From contig JAKSZP010013285.1 in NCBI GenBank assembly GCA_022478985.1, positions 62,001-126,000 on the forward strand: 64,000 nt of DNA. Direction: 5' to 3'. The stretch is from Massospora cicadina. Lineage: Eukaryota; Entomophthoromycota; Entomophthoromycetes; Entomophthorales; Entomophthoraceae. The first letter of the stretch is position 1. Each line of letters opens with the position of its first letter. The notes beneath the pieces are model-generated. The model saw nothing but the letters and a program-made list of their open reading frames with translations. It was not told the DNA's origin and searched no databases. The translations under genes were made by a program, and so were the position numbers. Below, one piece after another: positions 48,127 to 58,849 of the stretch.

Positions 48127-51100
48127 TTATATGGCTAAAGGGACCTCACACGTGCTCAATTTATTGATATAACTTATCACAGGGTCCTTGATAGTATAGA
48201 ATTCAATACCTGTTTTCTTGATTATTTTAAACAGCCCAATCCAAATGCTGTCCAATTTGTGCTTCCAACAAAACTCATGTTGGTTATGGAATAGAATCAT
48301 ATTCCCATCTTTGAACTGAGCTAACCACCCCACCATACCTGATCTGCAGCCTGATTCTTGATCTTCTTGGCTAAGCTGAAGGAGTATGCTTTGTTTGCAA
48401 TTTGATCAATGTGTCTGCAAAGTTAGTCATATAGCGGTGAGGTTTCATTACACCAGTGTTTTTACACATGAAGAAAGCAATGTTGGAAGAGTCAGGTATC
48501 ACCTATATAGTAGTTGAAAGGGGCTCTTTCCCGTGGCATAATGGTAGCTAATATTATAGGCAAACACAGTGGTGGAAAGGAGGGAACTACAATCAGAAGG
48601 TCAATTTAATACTAATTTCTGTAATATGTTCACCAAGGTCCCATTAACGCGTTCAACCATCTCATTGGACTCAGGATGGCATGAGGTAATCAGAACCCCA
48701 TGGATGCCCATCAGCTCATTTAACTTTGGCAGAATGCGTGAAGTGAAGTTGGTTCCAACATCAGTGAGAATGAACTGAGGGCAGCCATGTCACTGGATAA
48801 TAAATTCCACGATGAACTTGGTTAATTTGACCGCATCCAAATCCCATACACCCATGCTTTAACCCTCCTGGTCAAGTGGTTGATAGACACCAGAATGCAC
48901 TTGGTCTAGTTAGCTCCTGTTGGTAGTTGGCCAATGACATTCAGGGAAGCTTTATGCCAAGCAAAATGTAGTTTTACTAACCGGCATGAGGTCTTATGGT
49001 GGAACAGCTTTTCCACTTGGCACTGGTGGCAGCAGGAAATGTTTTCAAGAACGTCGAAGTTCATGCTATATCAATAGTACTGTGGTCACAGCAATTCCAG
49101 GTTCTTACATATTCCACCATGTCCAACAGCTTGGTGTGTGCTCATAATAATATTAGGCTGAGTAGAAGGCCTGGAGATATTCATGGTATTGTAACCCATT
49201 TGCTTATACATTTCACCGTTTTTCTGGAATGTATTGGCCCTTACTCCATCCAATAATTTATTGACTGGAGGCAGTTCATTGTCATACTTTCCGCAGAGCA
49301 TCCTGTCAAACATTAAGTTTCTCAGATCTGCCATAACCTCAATTGTTGGTAATCTAGAAAAGCAATTGGCATTCTGGTGCTTTGCTCCAGGTCAGTAGAT
49401 AATCTACAAGTCAAAAGCCTGCAGTTTGAGGGAGCATCAGGCTAGGCATCCTTATTGCTCCTTGAGGTTCTGCAACCAGCATTATGAAGCGTTATCCATT
49501 TTGACTTTAAACTTCACTCCATGCAGATATACTCTAAATTGCTTATATGCATATTACCGCTAAGCACTCTCACATGGTCAAAGTGTAATTACGTTTGTGG
49601 CAAGTAAGTCTTCAACTGCAGTACGCCACTGCAAACTCCTCCCCTTCATCATCTTTTTGGGATAGGACCACCAAATGTCGGAAAGGACGCATCCATATGA
49701 ACAATGATTTCTTGATTAAAATTAGGTAGCACAGCACTGGCGCGCTGATTAGCACCGTTTGAAGCATATCAAATGAGCAATGGTGGCATTCCATCCATTC
49801 AAATGGGGCATCCTTCCTTTATAGCTTAAACAGTGGACCTCCAATACAACTGAAATTGGGTATAAAATGGTGGTAATAGCCAACCATCCTCAAAAATACT
49901 TGTATATCACGTTTACTGTTTGGCGTAGTCATCTTTCAGATAGCCTCCATCTTGGCTGGTTAGGGCCTCATCCAAGTCGCATACACCGCAAACCCAAGGT
50001 ACTCCAATTGGCTTTAAAGAATTGACATTTATGGGGCTTGAATTTGATGTTGGCCTCCTCAAGTCAGCGGAAAACCTCTTCCAGGTGGTTCAGATGCTCA
50101 GAGAAATATATGCGAAAAGGCATTATATCGTCAAGGTACATGAGGATGCATAACTGCTTCAGGTCGCTAAGAATGGTGTCCATGGCCCGCTGAAACGTAA
50201 CCAGAGCATCACATAGACCTTGAGGCATATGGGTCGGTTGGAGAAGCCCCTTGGACGTGATAATGGCGCATTTCTCCTGTTCTGCCGCAGGCAACTCAAT
50301 TTGCTATTAACTGGATATTAAATCCATCACTAAGAAGTAACGAGCTCCTCCCAACTGATCCAAGGCATCGTCAATTTGCAGCAAGGGATATGAGTCCTTT
50401 TTGGTAATGCTGTTGAGCTTCCAGTAGTCTATTACTACCCAGTCGGTGACATCCTTCTTTTTGACAATCAGAATGGGTGAAGCCCACAGACTCTTTGATG
50501 GTTTGAGCATCCCTTGTTCAAGCAGCGTATCAATCTCCTCAATTGCTACCTCCTCCGCTGCCCTAGAACAGCAAATTGGCTGATATCTAATGGGTGATGA
50601 TCTCAGCGTCCACTCAATGGACCAATCCCCGTGTTCACCCTAAATCGTGGTCATCTAAAGCAAAGATTTCCTTATATTTTTGGAATAAAGCTATCGCCTG
50701 ATCTTTTTGTTCTTCCTAGGCACCATCTATTTTGCGTGAAACATCCATCATTACGCCGAGTTGTGGTTTAAAGGCAGTTCAGATTCATCCAGTGACCTGA
50801 ACTCATGAGCCTGGAGGACCTCCTCCATTGGGATCAGATGCAAAAATGTCACTATTTGGTGTCAGCGGATTTGTATTATTTGTGCTGAAGATTTGCTAAC
50901 AATACCTTAATATCTCTATGACCAAGAAGAATAATGCCTGGAGCAACATGAAGCTTAAACCACGACTGCTGATAAGGGCCAAGGATCTCCCCATAAAGCC
51001 CAGCTAGCACTTCAACCTCTAGCTCAGTGATTATTATTACTTGGTGTCTGGAAGGAATGTATATAGGCCCAGAATCTCGGAGAGGTAGCCCTTAATTTTA

Positions 51101-51559
51101 TATATTTGATGGAGAAGGGCCCAGGTCTTACTCTTCAGTCGATGGTAGCAAACCAAAATCACTCCATCACTATAGGCAAGGTTGATATGTCCCATGTGCA
51201 CCGGATCCTTTGGCCCTCCACTGGAGGTAAAGAAAAATGGGATCCGCTGCCCTAAAATTTTGAAGGTCTCTTCCGCCATATCAACGACAGCCCCATAGTG
51301 TCACATGAAAGCAGCTCCAATTAACAGTTTATAATTACTGTTTAGTAACACTATTGCTGGGCTACCACTACAATTGACCCAAATCTGCAAAGGCAGTGCA
51401 CTGTACGCTCCCTCAGAGACTGTGATTTCCGCTCTAGCAGTTCTATACACCATATGGTGGTCCATATCAGTTTTTAGTGTCAGCTTCACCACCAACTTGG
51501 TGGAAACTATTGTTAGGATCAAGGTTGAAACCAAAAACCCTTTGTTTGTCTTTGGCCAG
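48127..51559 (-). pseudogene. Element E pol: protease to integrase, broken
   Basis: Right to left: protease (51301-51540, IVSTKLVVKLTLK, active site unreadable). A dUTPase-like region covers about 50840-51060. RT (50050-50530) has VVIDYWKLNSITKKDSYPL and ILMYLDDIMPF, with the YLDD box intact. RNase H lies about 49612-49800. Integrase (48560-49330) has STHQAVGHGGICKN zinc-binding residues. The first core Asp reads Asn (SLNVIG), while [10 protein letters not shown] and NEMVERVNG retain the second Asp and Glu. A tail (48127-48420) has FHNQHEFCWKHKLDS, as in A. Frame breaks occur throughout. Confidence 0.75.
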
Positions 51560-51966
51560 TGACCCGAAGTTTGAGGGTGCTGGATACTTATATTAGTTTC
51601 TTCTCTTGGTCAAGAAGTCTTATTAATCCAGATATTCAGTCTGGTGTGGTAATTTCTAAATTGTTACAATTATCACTTGAAATTGCAAAAAGGGGAGAGA
51701 GAAAACGTAAGGTTTATTTGCAAAATACTAAATATAAATAGGAAAGCGCGAAGTGTTTTGGGGGAAAATATAAGACTCTTAAGCCTAGTTCTAATAATTT
51801 GAACCAAGTGGGAATAAAAAAAGCATATTTAACCCAGTCAATTTGATTGAGCTTGTCCATTGATCAGGTTTGAATACCAACTGCAGTTTGGGCTATTTTG
51901 TCAGTTTGGGATTGATATCCGTTATCTGACACAATCATATTGGTCATTCAGGTCAGAATCCTGACA
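51560..51966 (-). repeat. Element H 3' LTR
   Basis: The boundaries come from the TG…CA ends (TGTCAGG at 51966 on the minus strand, CGGGTCA at 51560) and the adjoining purine tract. No second copy is available in the window. Confidence 0.55.
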
Positions 51967-52399
51967 ATACCCCCATCTAGATCTTGGCGCAGGGGAAAAA
52001 GATGGAGAAAGTAGTTATGCACGCGGTTTACAACTGTGCCCAGAACAACTTTTACTATTGAGCGTTCATTGCTCTATCTATATATGACTTATTAAGGCCC
52101 TGACCAGTTAGTGCCCAGTTTGTGATTGTGACCTCCAGGCCAGTGATGGTAGAATAGGACGAGGTCACCTGGTTGGAAGGTGTGTAGGGGTTGTTATTAT
52201 CATTAAATTGGTTAGTTTCAATACTGGTGGTAGACAATAAGTTCTTGGAAGTGAGAGCCTGGAGCCAGATAATTTCATTGGTAATGATTCACATAGTAAC
52301 TTCAGGGACATCAGGAGAAGCATGATCCAAAATGGCCTGCACTCTGGAGGGCAACTGGGGATTTAGTCCGTATAAAGCCTGGAAGGGCAATATTTTAAA

Positions 52400-55300
52400 G
52401 ATTCAGTGGTAGCTTATTCAATAGGCCAGAATTGCACTAGGCAAATATTGGGGCCAGTGCAGAGGGTTGGTCAAGGCTATTTTCTGAATGGTGGCAATTG
52501 GGGTATTAATCACCCACTCTACAATTACATTGGTGGAAGGATGGTAGGGAGTGGAAAATACCTGGGTGGATCCCATTAGTTCGGCTAAATTATTTATCAG
52601 TGATGATTGGAAAGTTTGCCCACTATTGGAGAGTATTATGTGAGGGCACCCATGCTGAGTGATAATCTGATTATATAAGAAGGTGGCAGTAGCTTTTGCT
52701 GAAGCAGAAGGTAGCGTTACAGCTTCAATACACCTAGTTAAATGATCCATGGACAGGAGGAGGAATTAGTGACCATTAGAGGCTCAAGAGAGAGGTCCCA
52801 CATCATCAATACAAATGTATGGAAGGGTTACATGGTGGAACCACTGGATGTTGGGGCCAGGGATTAGGTCCAGCTTGACTTTGGCATACCAAGAAGAACT
52901 CCAATAAATCTTGGATTTTAACAATCAATCCTTCTCAGTAACATTAAGTCTTGAGTCACTGGTAAGTTTTCTGAAACCTCCATGGCCAACTTCCCAATGT
53001 CCCTCTAATATAATGTCAGTTCTCTCTAAAGGTCGTACATGGAGCACCCATTTTTGGGACACAAGTTTGCACAGTTGGCCATTTTTGACTTGGAGACCCG
53101 CCGATTTTTTTGTTAATTCTTTTTGCAAGGTAGGAATTTCGTCTTTCCATAAGTGCAGTTGCTTTAGGAAGTCATAAAGTCAATCCTCCTCAGGGGCATT
53201 TATAGTTTTTATGGGCAGCCAGGATAGGCAATCTGCATTTCTATTTATGGGCCCTGGTCAATGGATGATGGAAAAGTCATAGTTTTGAAGTTTTAATGCC
53301 CATTGGGCTAACCTCCCATTGGGGTCCTTTATTTGCTGTAGCCATCACAAGGAAATATGGTCAGTAATTATAGTGAAATGTTTCCCATATAGAAAAGGTC
53401 AGAAATGCTTAATAGCCAATAATAAAGCTAAGCATTCATGTTCCATAACACTATAGTTGCGTTCAGCTCTGATCAGAGTTTTTCTAAAGTAGGCGATAGG
53501 ATGGTCTACCAAGTTTTCATCATGCTGCAATAGGATGTCTCCAATGTCTATATCACTAGAATCTGTAAAAAGGAAAAGGTTTTATCAAAGTTGGGATTTA
53601 TAAGTACTGGAGAGTGGGAGAGAGACACGTAATAGGTCAAAGGCCTGCTGTTGCTCTTCTTTCCACTGGAAGGGTATCTCTTTCTTCAATAAATATACAA
53701 GAGGCTCGGAGGTGTCAGCAAAGTGGGGGATGAACTGAAAATATTATCGCACCATCTCTAAGTTAACTTTTATGTCTCATAGGGATTTAGGGGGTCATTT
53801 TAGAAATGACCAAGACCTTGTCATTCATCGGGGATATTCCAGATTTACCTACCGTATGGCCCAAAAAATCCATCTCACTATGAAAGAAGGAGCATTTTGA
53901 TGGCTTTATTTTTAATGAAGGTTGCTGTAACCTCTGGAATACTTGCCTAAGGTGATCTAGGTGTTCATTAAAAGTTCTTGAGAATACAGTAATATCATCA
54001 AGATAAACTAACACGCAGGAGCGCTTTAAATCGCCCAGTAGTCCATACTTGGAACGCTGGAAGGTAGCAGGGGCGTTACATAACCCCTGCAGCATTTGAG
54101 TAGGCTCGAATAGTCCTTAACTTGTGATGAGAGCACATTTTTCACGGTCTTCTGGGTATAAATCTTTTTTCAGTACCCACTGGCGAGATCCATCACTGAG
54201 AAATAATGAGACCCTGAGATCAAGCGTAAGGAATCATTTATACGTGGCAATGGATAGCTGTCTTTTTAGGTAATTGAATTAGGGTGGCAATAATCCATAA
54301 CAGAACGGTGGCCACCATCCTTCTTCTGAATTAATAGAAGGGGGAAGCCCATGTGCTTTTAGAAGGCACGAGTAACCCAGCGTCCAGCAGTTGCTGTAAC
54401 TCTACAGCCATTTGTGCTTCTTCCACTTTAGACTTTTTGTATGGCCAGGATTTTAATGGAGGGTGAGCCTCAGCCTCACTTTTGTGAATTACCCCAGAAA
54501 TTTTTCCGTAGTCACTTGGTCATGAGGAAAAAATGTAACCATAATCTCAAGGAGATCTTCAACGGTTTTGCTTTCATTTGGGGTGAGATTGTCCCCAATT
54601 TGACTGTCAGCAAGAGCTATGGTTGGTGGGGGACTAAGTCCTAAATCTTGTAATGAGCCAAAACAACTCTCATCAGAAATATTTTCAATAGGCCATAGTT
54701 TTACATAAGTGATAGGGGCATGTCAAGGGACTTGGATGGTATGATTTGTTAAGTTCCCCAATAATATAGAAATAGATTTCCCGTAGGCAGGATCCAAAAT
54801 CCTAGGGCAGGTCAGCTCTTCATTGATAGAAGGGTTTGGGTGTCCCCTAAGCTCCAAGATGTGATCAGGAGGGGTAAGAATCTGAATCCCCATATCCACA
54901 ATAACTTGTGAGCCAGAGGGTATTGTGATAGGATGGGGGCATATAGAAGGATCCCATCTTTGGCATCCACAGCCTCCAGGGGTAACTTGGTCTTTCCCCC
55001 TACAACTTGGTTTTCAACTTTGCAAATGGAGGACAGGTATTTAAGGAGGCATGTCCGTTTTTTAGGGACTCTTTTACTTTTAATAGGGAGATTAAATTTG
55101 AATGTAATCCAATAACCTAAAAAGAATAGGTACTTTTCCTAATAGTTGATGATGCAATTGGACCCCCGCATCTATTGGATTCCAATAAGCAACTCATGAG
55201 TATCATTTTCTAATGCGATGACAGCGGAAGTAATTAAGAGTTTCCTGAATCAAAGGGTTAAGGAAGAGTATGCTCCAATCGCCTTAGTAGTCTGACTACC

Positions 55301-55460
55301 TGCTGTTCCAAATCAGCCTTGTGGATCAAGTCTGGAGCCATTTTTATCTTTTGGATGAGTCAAGAGGAAATAACATTAATTAGTGAGCCAGTATCAATTA
55401 TTGCCAAGAATTTAAACTTATGTATAACTACTTGACTCAAACCACCAAAGCTCCAAACTG
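52400..55460 (-). pseudogene. Element H pol: protease, dUTPase-like, RT, RNase H, integrase
   Basis: Right to left: a protease-like FLAIIDTGSLINVIS near 55390-55440 (D-T-G intact). A dUTPase-like region at about 54640-54970 has TIPSGSQVIVDMGIQIL and ILDPAYGKSISILLGN. RT at about 53787-54400 has LQGLCNAPATFQR and the intact VYLDDITVFS near 54000. RNase H spans about 53240-53700. Integrase (52418-53160) has H and GHGGFRK zinc-binding sequence, IDDVGPLS and VIVEWVIN. The middle core Asp reads Asn (ILSNSGQTF). The integrase carries a 110-codon open frame and is among the better preserved parts. Stops occur elsewhere. Confidence 0.8.
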
Positions 55461-55539
55461 GGAATTAACAGCTAGTATACTGTCAGTACGGATTTGCAAT
55501 GAAGCAAGCAGAGGATTCTGCTGTGACCAAGATCAAGGC

Positions 55540-56532
55540 TGCTCAATACATTTTTACGTTGTCTACCAGCGCTTGACTTTCCTTAAAAGAGTTGACTGTC
55601 AAAAGTTGTTGGGGTAACTGACCAACATAGAAGTAAGAAAGCAAGAAAGTGTTTATTTCCTTGAATATAAAAGGGTACGTCAACTTCTGCAGAAGCAGAT
55701 AACACAAAACAACCTGGAGTGCTGGGGATAGAGCTAGAGCTAGTACAAAGGTCTTTAAGCACTGGATTTCTGTCAAGATAGGGAGCCTCTTGCCCTATTA
55801 TGACTGATATTTTGCTGACTTATGTTGAAGGATCTGGCTCTCAGCTACAGTGTGGTTGTTTCTTCTGCAATGAGCGCAGTATAATTCAGGTGTAGATGAA
55901 TTGTGGTGTGTAACGGCCAACACTAGGGATTGGGGCTTATTGGTGTTTTACGAGGTGGCCCAATGGGTTTATGTAGTTCAGCCATATTTCCATTATAGCC
56001 TCTTTAATATGGAGGAGGGATGTCAAGTTAGACTTCACTGTTTTAAGATAAAAAAATATTAGGCATAATCTGAAACGCCAAAGATGCAGTAGTGATGGCA
56101 TCGTCTAATGTAAGATGATTCCCTGCAACCAGATTTGTGCTTTGGGGTAAAAATGGTGGGCAAATTCACTGATAGTTTCCCCCCAATTAAGTCAGATACC
56201 CATAAAGTTTTGTTTTTGGTTGGTTAAGTTAAAGTCGCTCCAAAATTCCTCAAAGCAAAGTAGTCGTGTCATCATTTCAAGTTGAGTAATGCATCAGATG
56301 GGGGACCATAATGTATTGAGCTATTCACTAAGACAGTTATTCATATGCTTAAGTCGTTGATGGTCAGTCGCTTCCTCCATAGAACTTTCATAGCAGTATA
56401 TAGAAGAGAAAATACTTCCATCCCTAGGGACATATTTTTCTTTGAATGAAGGTTTAAATGTACCATTTGGGGGGGTTAGAGGACGAATGACATGAACTGA
56501 TAATGGAACAGCGCTTTCACCTAATGAAGAGG
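55540..56532 (-). pseudogene. Element H gag, truncated
   Basis: A zinc knuckle YCAHCRRNNHTVAES lies near 55838-55884 on the minus strand (C-x2-C-x4-H-x4, final Cys read as Ser). Upstream frames at 56321-56532 include VHVIRPLTPPNGTFKPSFKE. The N-terminus is removed by element I. Confidence 0.55.
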
Positions 56533-57696
56533 TGGTATTGGGATTTTTTCCCATATTCCCAGCCTGCTATATTACTAGGAATCACTAGGGGATAATTCCC
56601 TAATGCGAGGTGAATTAGAAAATGGTTGACTCTGATTTTGGAGTAATTATCTTTAGGGGATTTTAGGATATTCGCCTGGTTGTATCTGTTGGGGATCAAT
56701 CTGGATGAATGCTTGAGATCTCGTTGGGCAGAGTTGCCAACTAAATATGGGCATGTGATAGTGATTAACTATCAAGTGTACCAATTGGGATTGGTCAGGT
56801 TTCATCACTGACTGATTGGGAATGTAAGTAGTAAGTTGCGAGGTGAGTGATGCTGCCTGCAACTAGCGAATCAATCAGTTGTTTCATGACCTGCCTTAAT
56901 GGGTAACAAGTCCAATTACCTAAGCAGGTTGCTAGCCAAATATGGTTGGTTTGCTTGGATCGAGAGGAAAACGTTAAGGACACGTTTTCTGACTCTTTCT
57001 GTTTAGTTCTCAAGGATGTCCAATTATGGAATCCTAGCCAGGATGGGGAAGACCACCGCTGCTGAAACGAGGATGGGTGATTCAATGGCAATGGCTGCCA
57101 TTTCATCAAAGAGGTGTCAACTGAGGGTTAGACAACCAAATCCCCACTATAAGTTCCCTAGAATTCACTTATAATAAAAAACAAGTTATATAGTAAAAAC
57201 AAGTTATATAGTTCACAAGTTCTATAGTTTTCATCCGGTATATAGTTTTAGTAGACTTTATCAGCTTTCAATTGTTCTGTTCTTCTCAAGGATATTATTG
57301 CTGTTTGCAATAATTGGGAGACCCTTTAAGAAAAAGAGTAAAGATCTGAACGGGGATCTAGAGAAGAAGTGGAAACAATAAGGGATTGCTGCCAACTGTG
57401 TGTTGAACTGGAGAGACTGTAGCCAGGGAATCTCAGAGAAGATCAGGTTGGACAGTACAATTGAACAAATCCCTATATAAAGACATCTTAAGTATTTTGA
57501 GCGGAAATACTGGCCAATAGTTGGGCTGAGATCTAAGAATTACATTAAATTATGGATAATAGTCGTCATACTATTATCAACTGATAATATCAAATACTAT
57601 ACAACGCGGATGAATTGCACAAGAACTGAACCTGTGCAAGTAAAAAGTTTATAGGGGTTATTGGCTGATAATAACCTGAACCAATAAATTTTTACA
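56533..57696 (+). repeat. Element I 5' LTR
   Basis: The left edge is set by the match to the putative 3' LTR start at 63972, the right edge by TTTACA before the primer-binding site. A shorter LTR beginning TGTCAACTGAGGG at 57116 is an alternative. Direct repeats ACAAGTTATATAGT occur near 57180-57220. Confidence 0.55.
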
Positions 57697-57699
57697 AAT

Positions 57700-57717
57700 T
57701 GGTGCTCACTACAGGGG
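57700..57717 (+). promoter_or_regulatory. Element I primer-binding site
   Basis: TGGTGCTCACTACAGGGG is identical to the site in element A, although the LTRs are not recognisably alike. Confidence 0.7.
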
Positions 57718-57742
57718 TGTAGTCGAGTAGAAGAACTTAGAA

Positions 57743-58530
57743 CATGATGTCCTATGATGGTGTTTCTAATTTCTGGACGTGAAGTGGATCACGTTCATTG
57801 ACATTCACCCAGCTCAGAAGTGGAGCTTCAAGTGAAGCAAATTGAAAATACTCATTACCAGGAAAAGGACTTGCAGCCTAGATAAGGAACTATCTAGTGC
57901 TGCAAGGAAACCTGTTCCACCCACTATCTATTGAAATGAAGAGTATCAGCAGGGCCAACTCAAGTTGAAATTTGGTCCACTGAAAATAATCCCGAGGAAT
58001 AGCAGGATCAACTCAGGTTGAAATTGGGTCCGCTTCAAATAGTCCTGAAGAGTGAGTGTTTAGATGAGGCATTTAATGAAATATGAAGGCAATACAGAAA
58101 ACGTTTGATCCAAGATAGTGGAGAAAATCATTTGAATCAATAACACTCAACCAATGATCAGAAGTTTCTACAGACAAGTTCATCAATTCATGCGAAAATG
58201 GATGAAGCTAACAAGGCCAGAACGACCTGTGTAACTAAAGATGGCAATGAATGCCAAAAATTGTTTTCAGGAGAAAAATGATTTGAACAATCAGATGGAA
58301 CTATTAGCTAATGAAATACGAGGTTTCAAGAATCAGTTGCTGAAATACGAGAGAAATTAGGACCTGTTGGATGAATAATCAGTAGGGATTGAAAGCCTAA
58401 TATATTCAAGAGTATTTCAAAAAGCTGGCAAGTGTATCCTATACGCGAAGAAACAGCGCTGCTGGTTGTATAGTGAAGAAGGTCAATACTAATTGGAAGT
58501 ATTAAGCCTAATAGAAAATATTTGCAATGT
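57743..58530 (+). pseudogene. Element I gag, heavily decayed
   Basis: ATG at 57743/57746 gives (M)MSYDGVSNFWT, similar to the gag start of element A (MSYQDFSG). The rest of this AT-rich stretch has frequent stops, and no zinc knuckle can be read. Glutamine- and lysine-rich frames near 58260-58360 may be coiled coil. Confidence 0.45.
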
Positions 58531-58536
58531 TCCCAG

Positions 58537-58745
58537 CGGACCCCTGAACCTATAAATGGTTATGTCCTGAGATTTTGGTCAAGTCCTAGAAGAGGACCAC
58601 TGAACCAAATAGATGGTCGAATCATAATAGGATAAGATTTTGAACCATGATAACTGGTAGGTCAGAGTTACCTAGGACCCAGTTTGGATAAAGGGGAAAA
58701 GAAGGACCTTTGAACATTTTTAGGTTGCAAGTCCCATTGCAAAAG
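58537..58745 (+). repeat. Element I internal repeat, copy 1 (gag-pol junction)
   Basis: It contains short units of the type GGACC-N-CTGAACC and the 19-mer TACCTAGGACCCAGTTTGG at 58669-58687. The same units and 19-mer recur after pol. Confidence 0.75.
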
Positions 58746-58849
58746 AAAAATTCAAAAAATATATAATAGTCATAAAATATTTAAAAATTGATTTTTATGG
58801 TCTATGAGTTTCAGACCTAGGAAGCGATGAGAAATGCTGATGGAAATCC

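Larger units (their letters stand above)
46966..51559 (-). mobile_element. Element E: Ty3/gypsy of the A group, right part missing, two LTRs in tandem
   Basis: The minus strand carries protease, dUTPase-like region, RT, RNase H and integrase closely matching element A. Two adjacent LTR copies follow (47533-48092 and 46966-47531). Gag and the 5' LTR are missing. The element stops at the LTR of H at 51560. It interrupts the RNase H of G at 46966. Similarity to A is high in HHMVY, SEGAYSALPL and VGHGGICK. Confidence 0.75.
51560..56532 (-). mobile_element. Element H: Ty3/gypsy, 5' part cut off by element I
   Basis: A 407-bp 3' LTR (51560-51966), starting TGTCAGGATTCTGACC on the minus strand and ending GGGTCA, follows the purine tract GATGGGGGTAT. 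Upstream on the minus strand lie integrase, RNase H, RT, dUTPase-like, protease and gag pieces. The 5' LTR and gag start are not in the window because element I begins at 56533. The H LTR itself truncates E. Confidence 0.72.

Noticed and set aside
57116..57696. A shorter 5' LTR of element I beginning TGTCAACTGAGGG
   Set aside because: The purine tract and sequence at 63961-64000 match the start at 56533 instead, so I preferred the longer LTR. The shorter version remains possible until the 3' LTR is seen in full.
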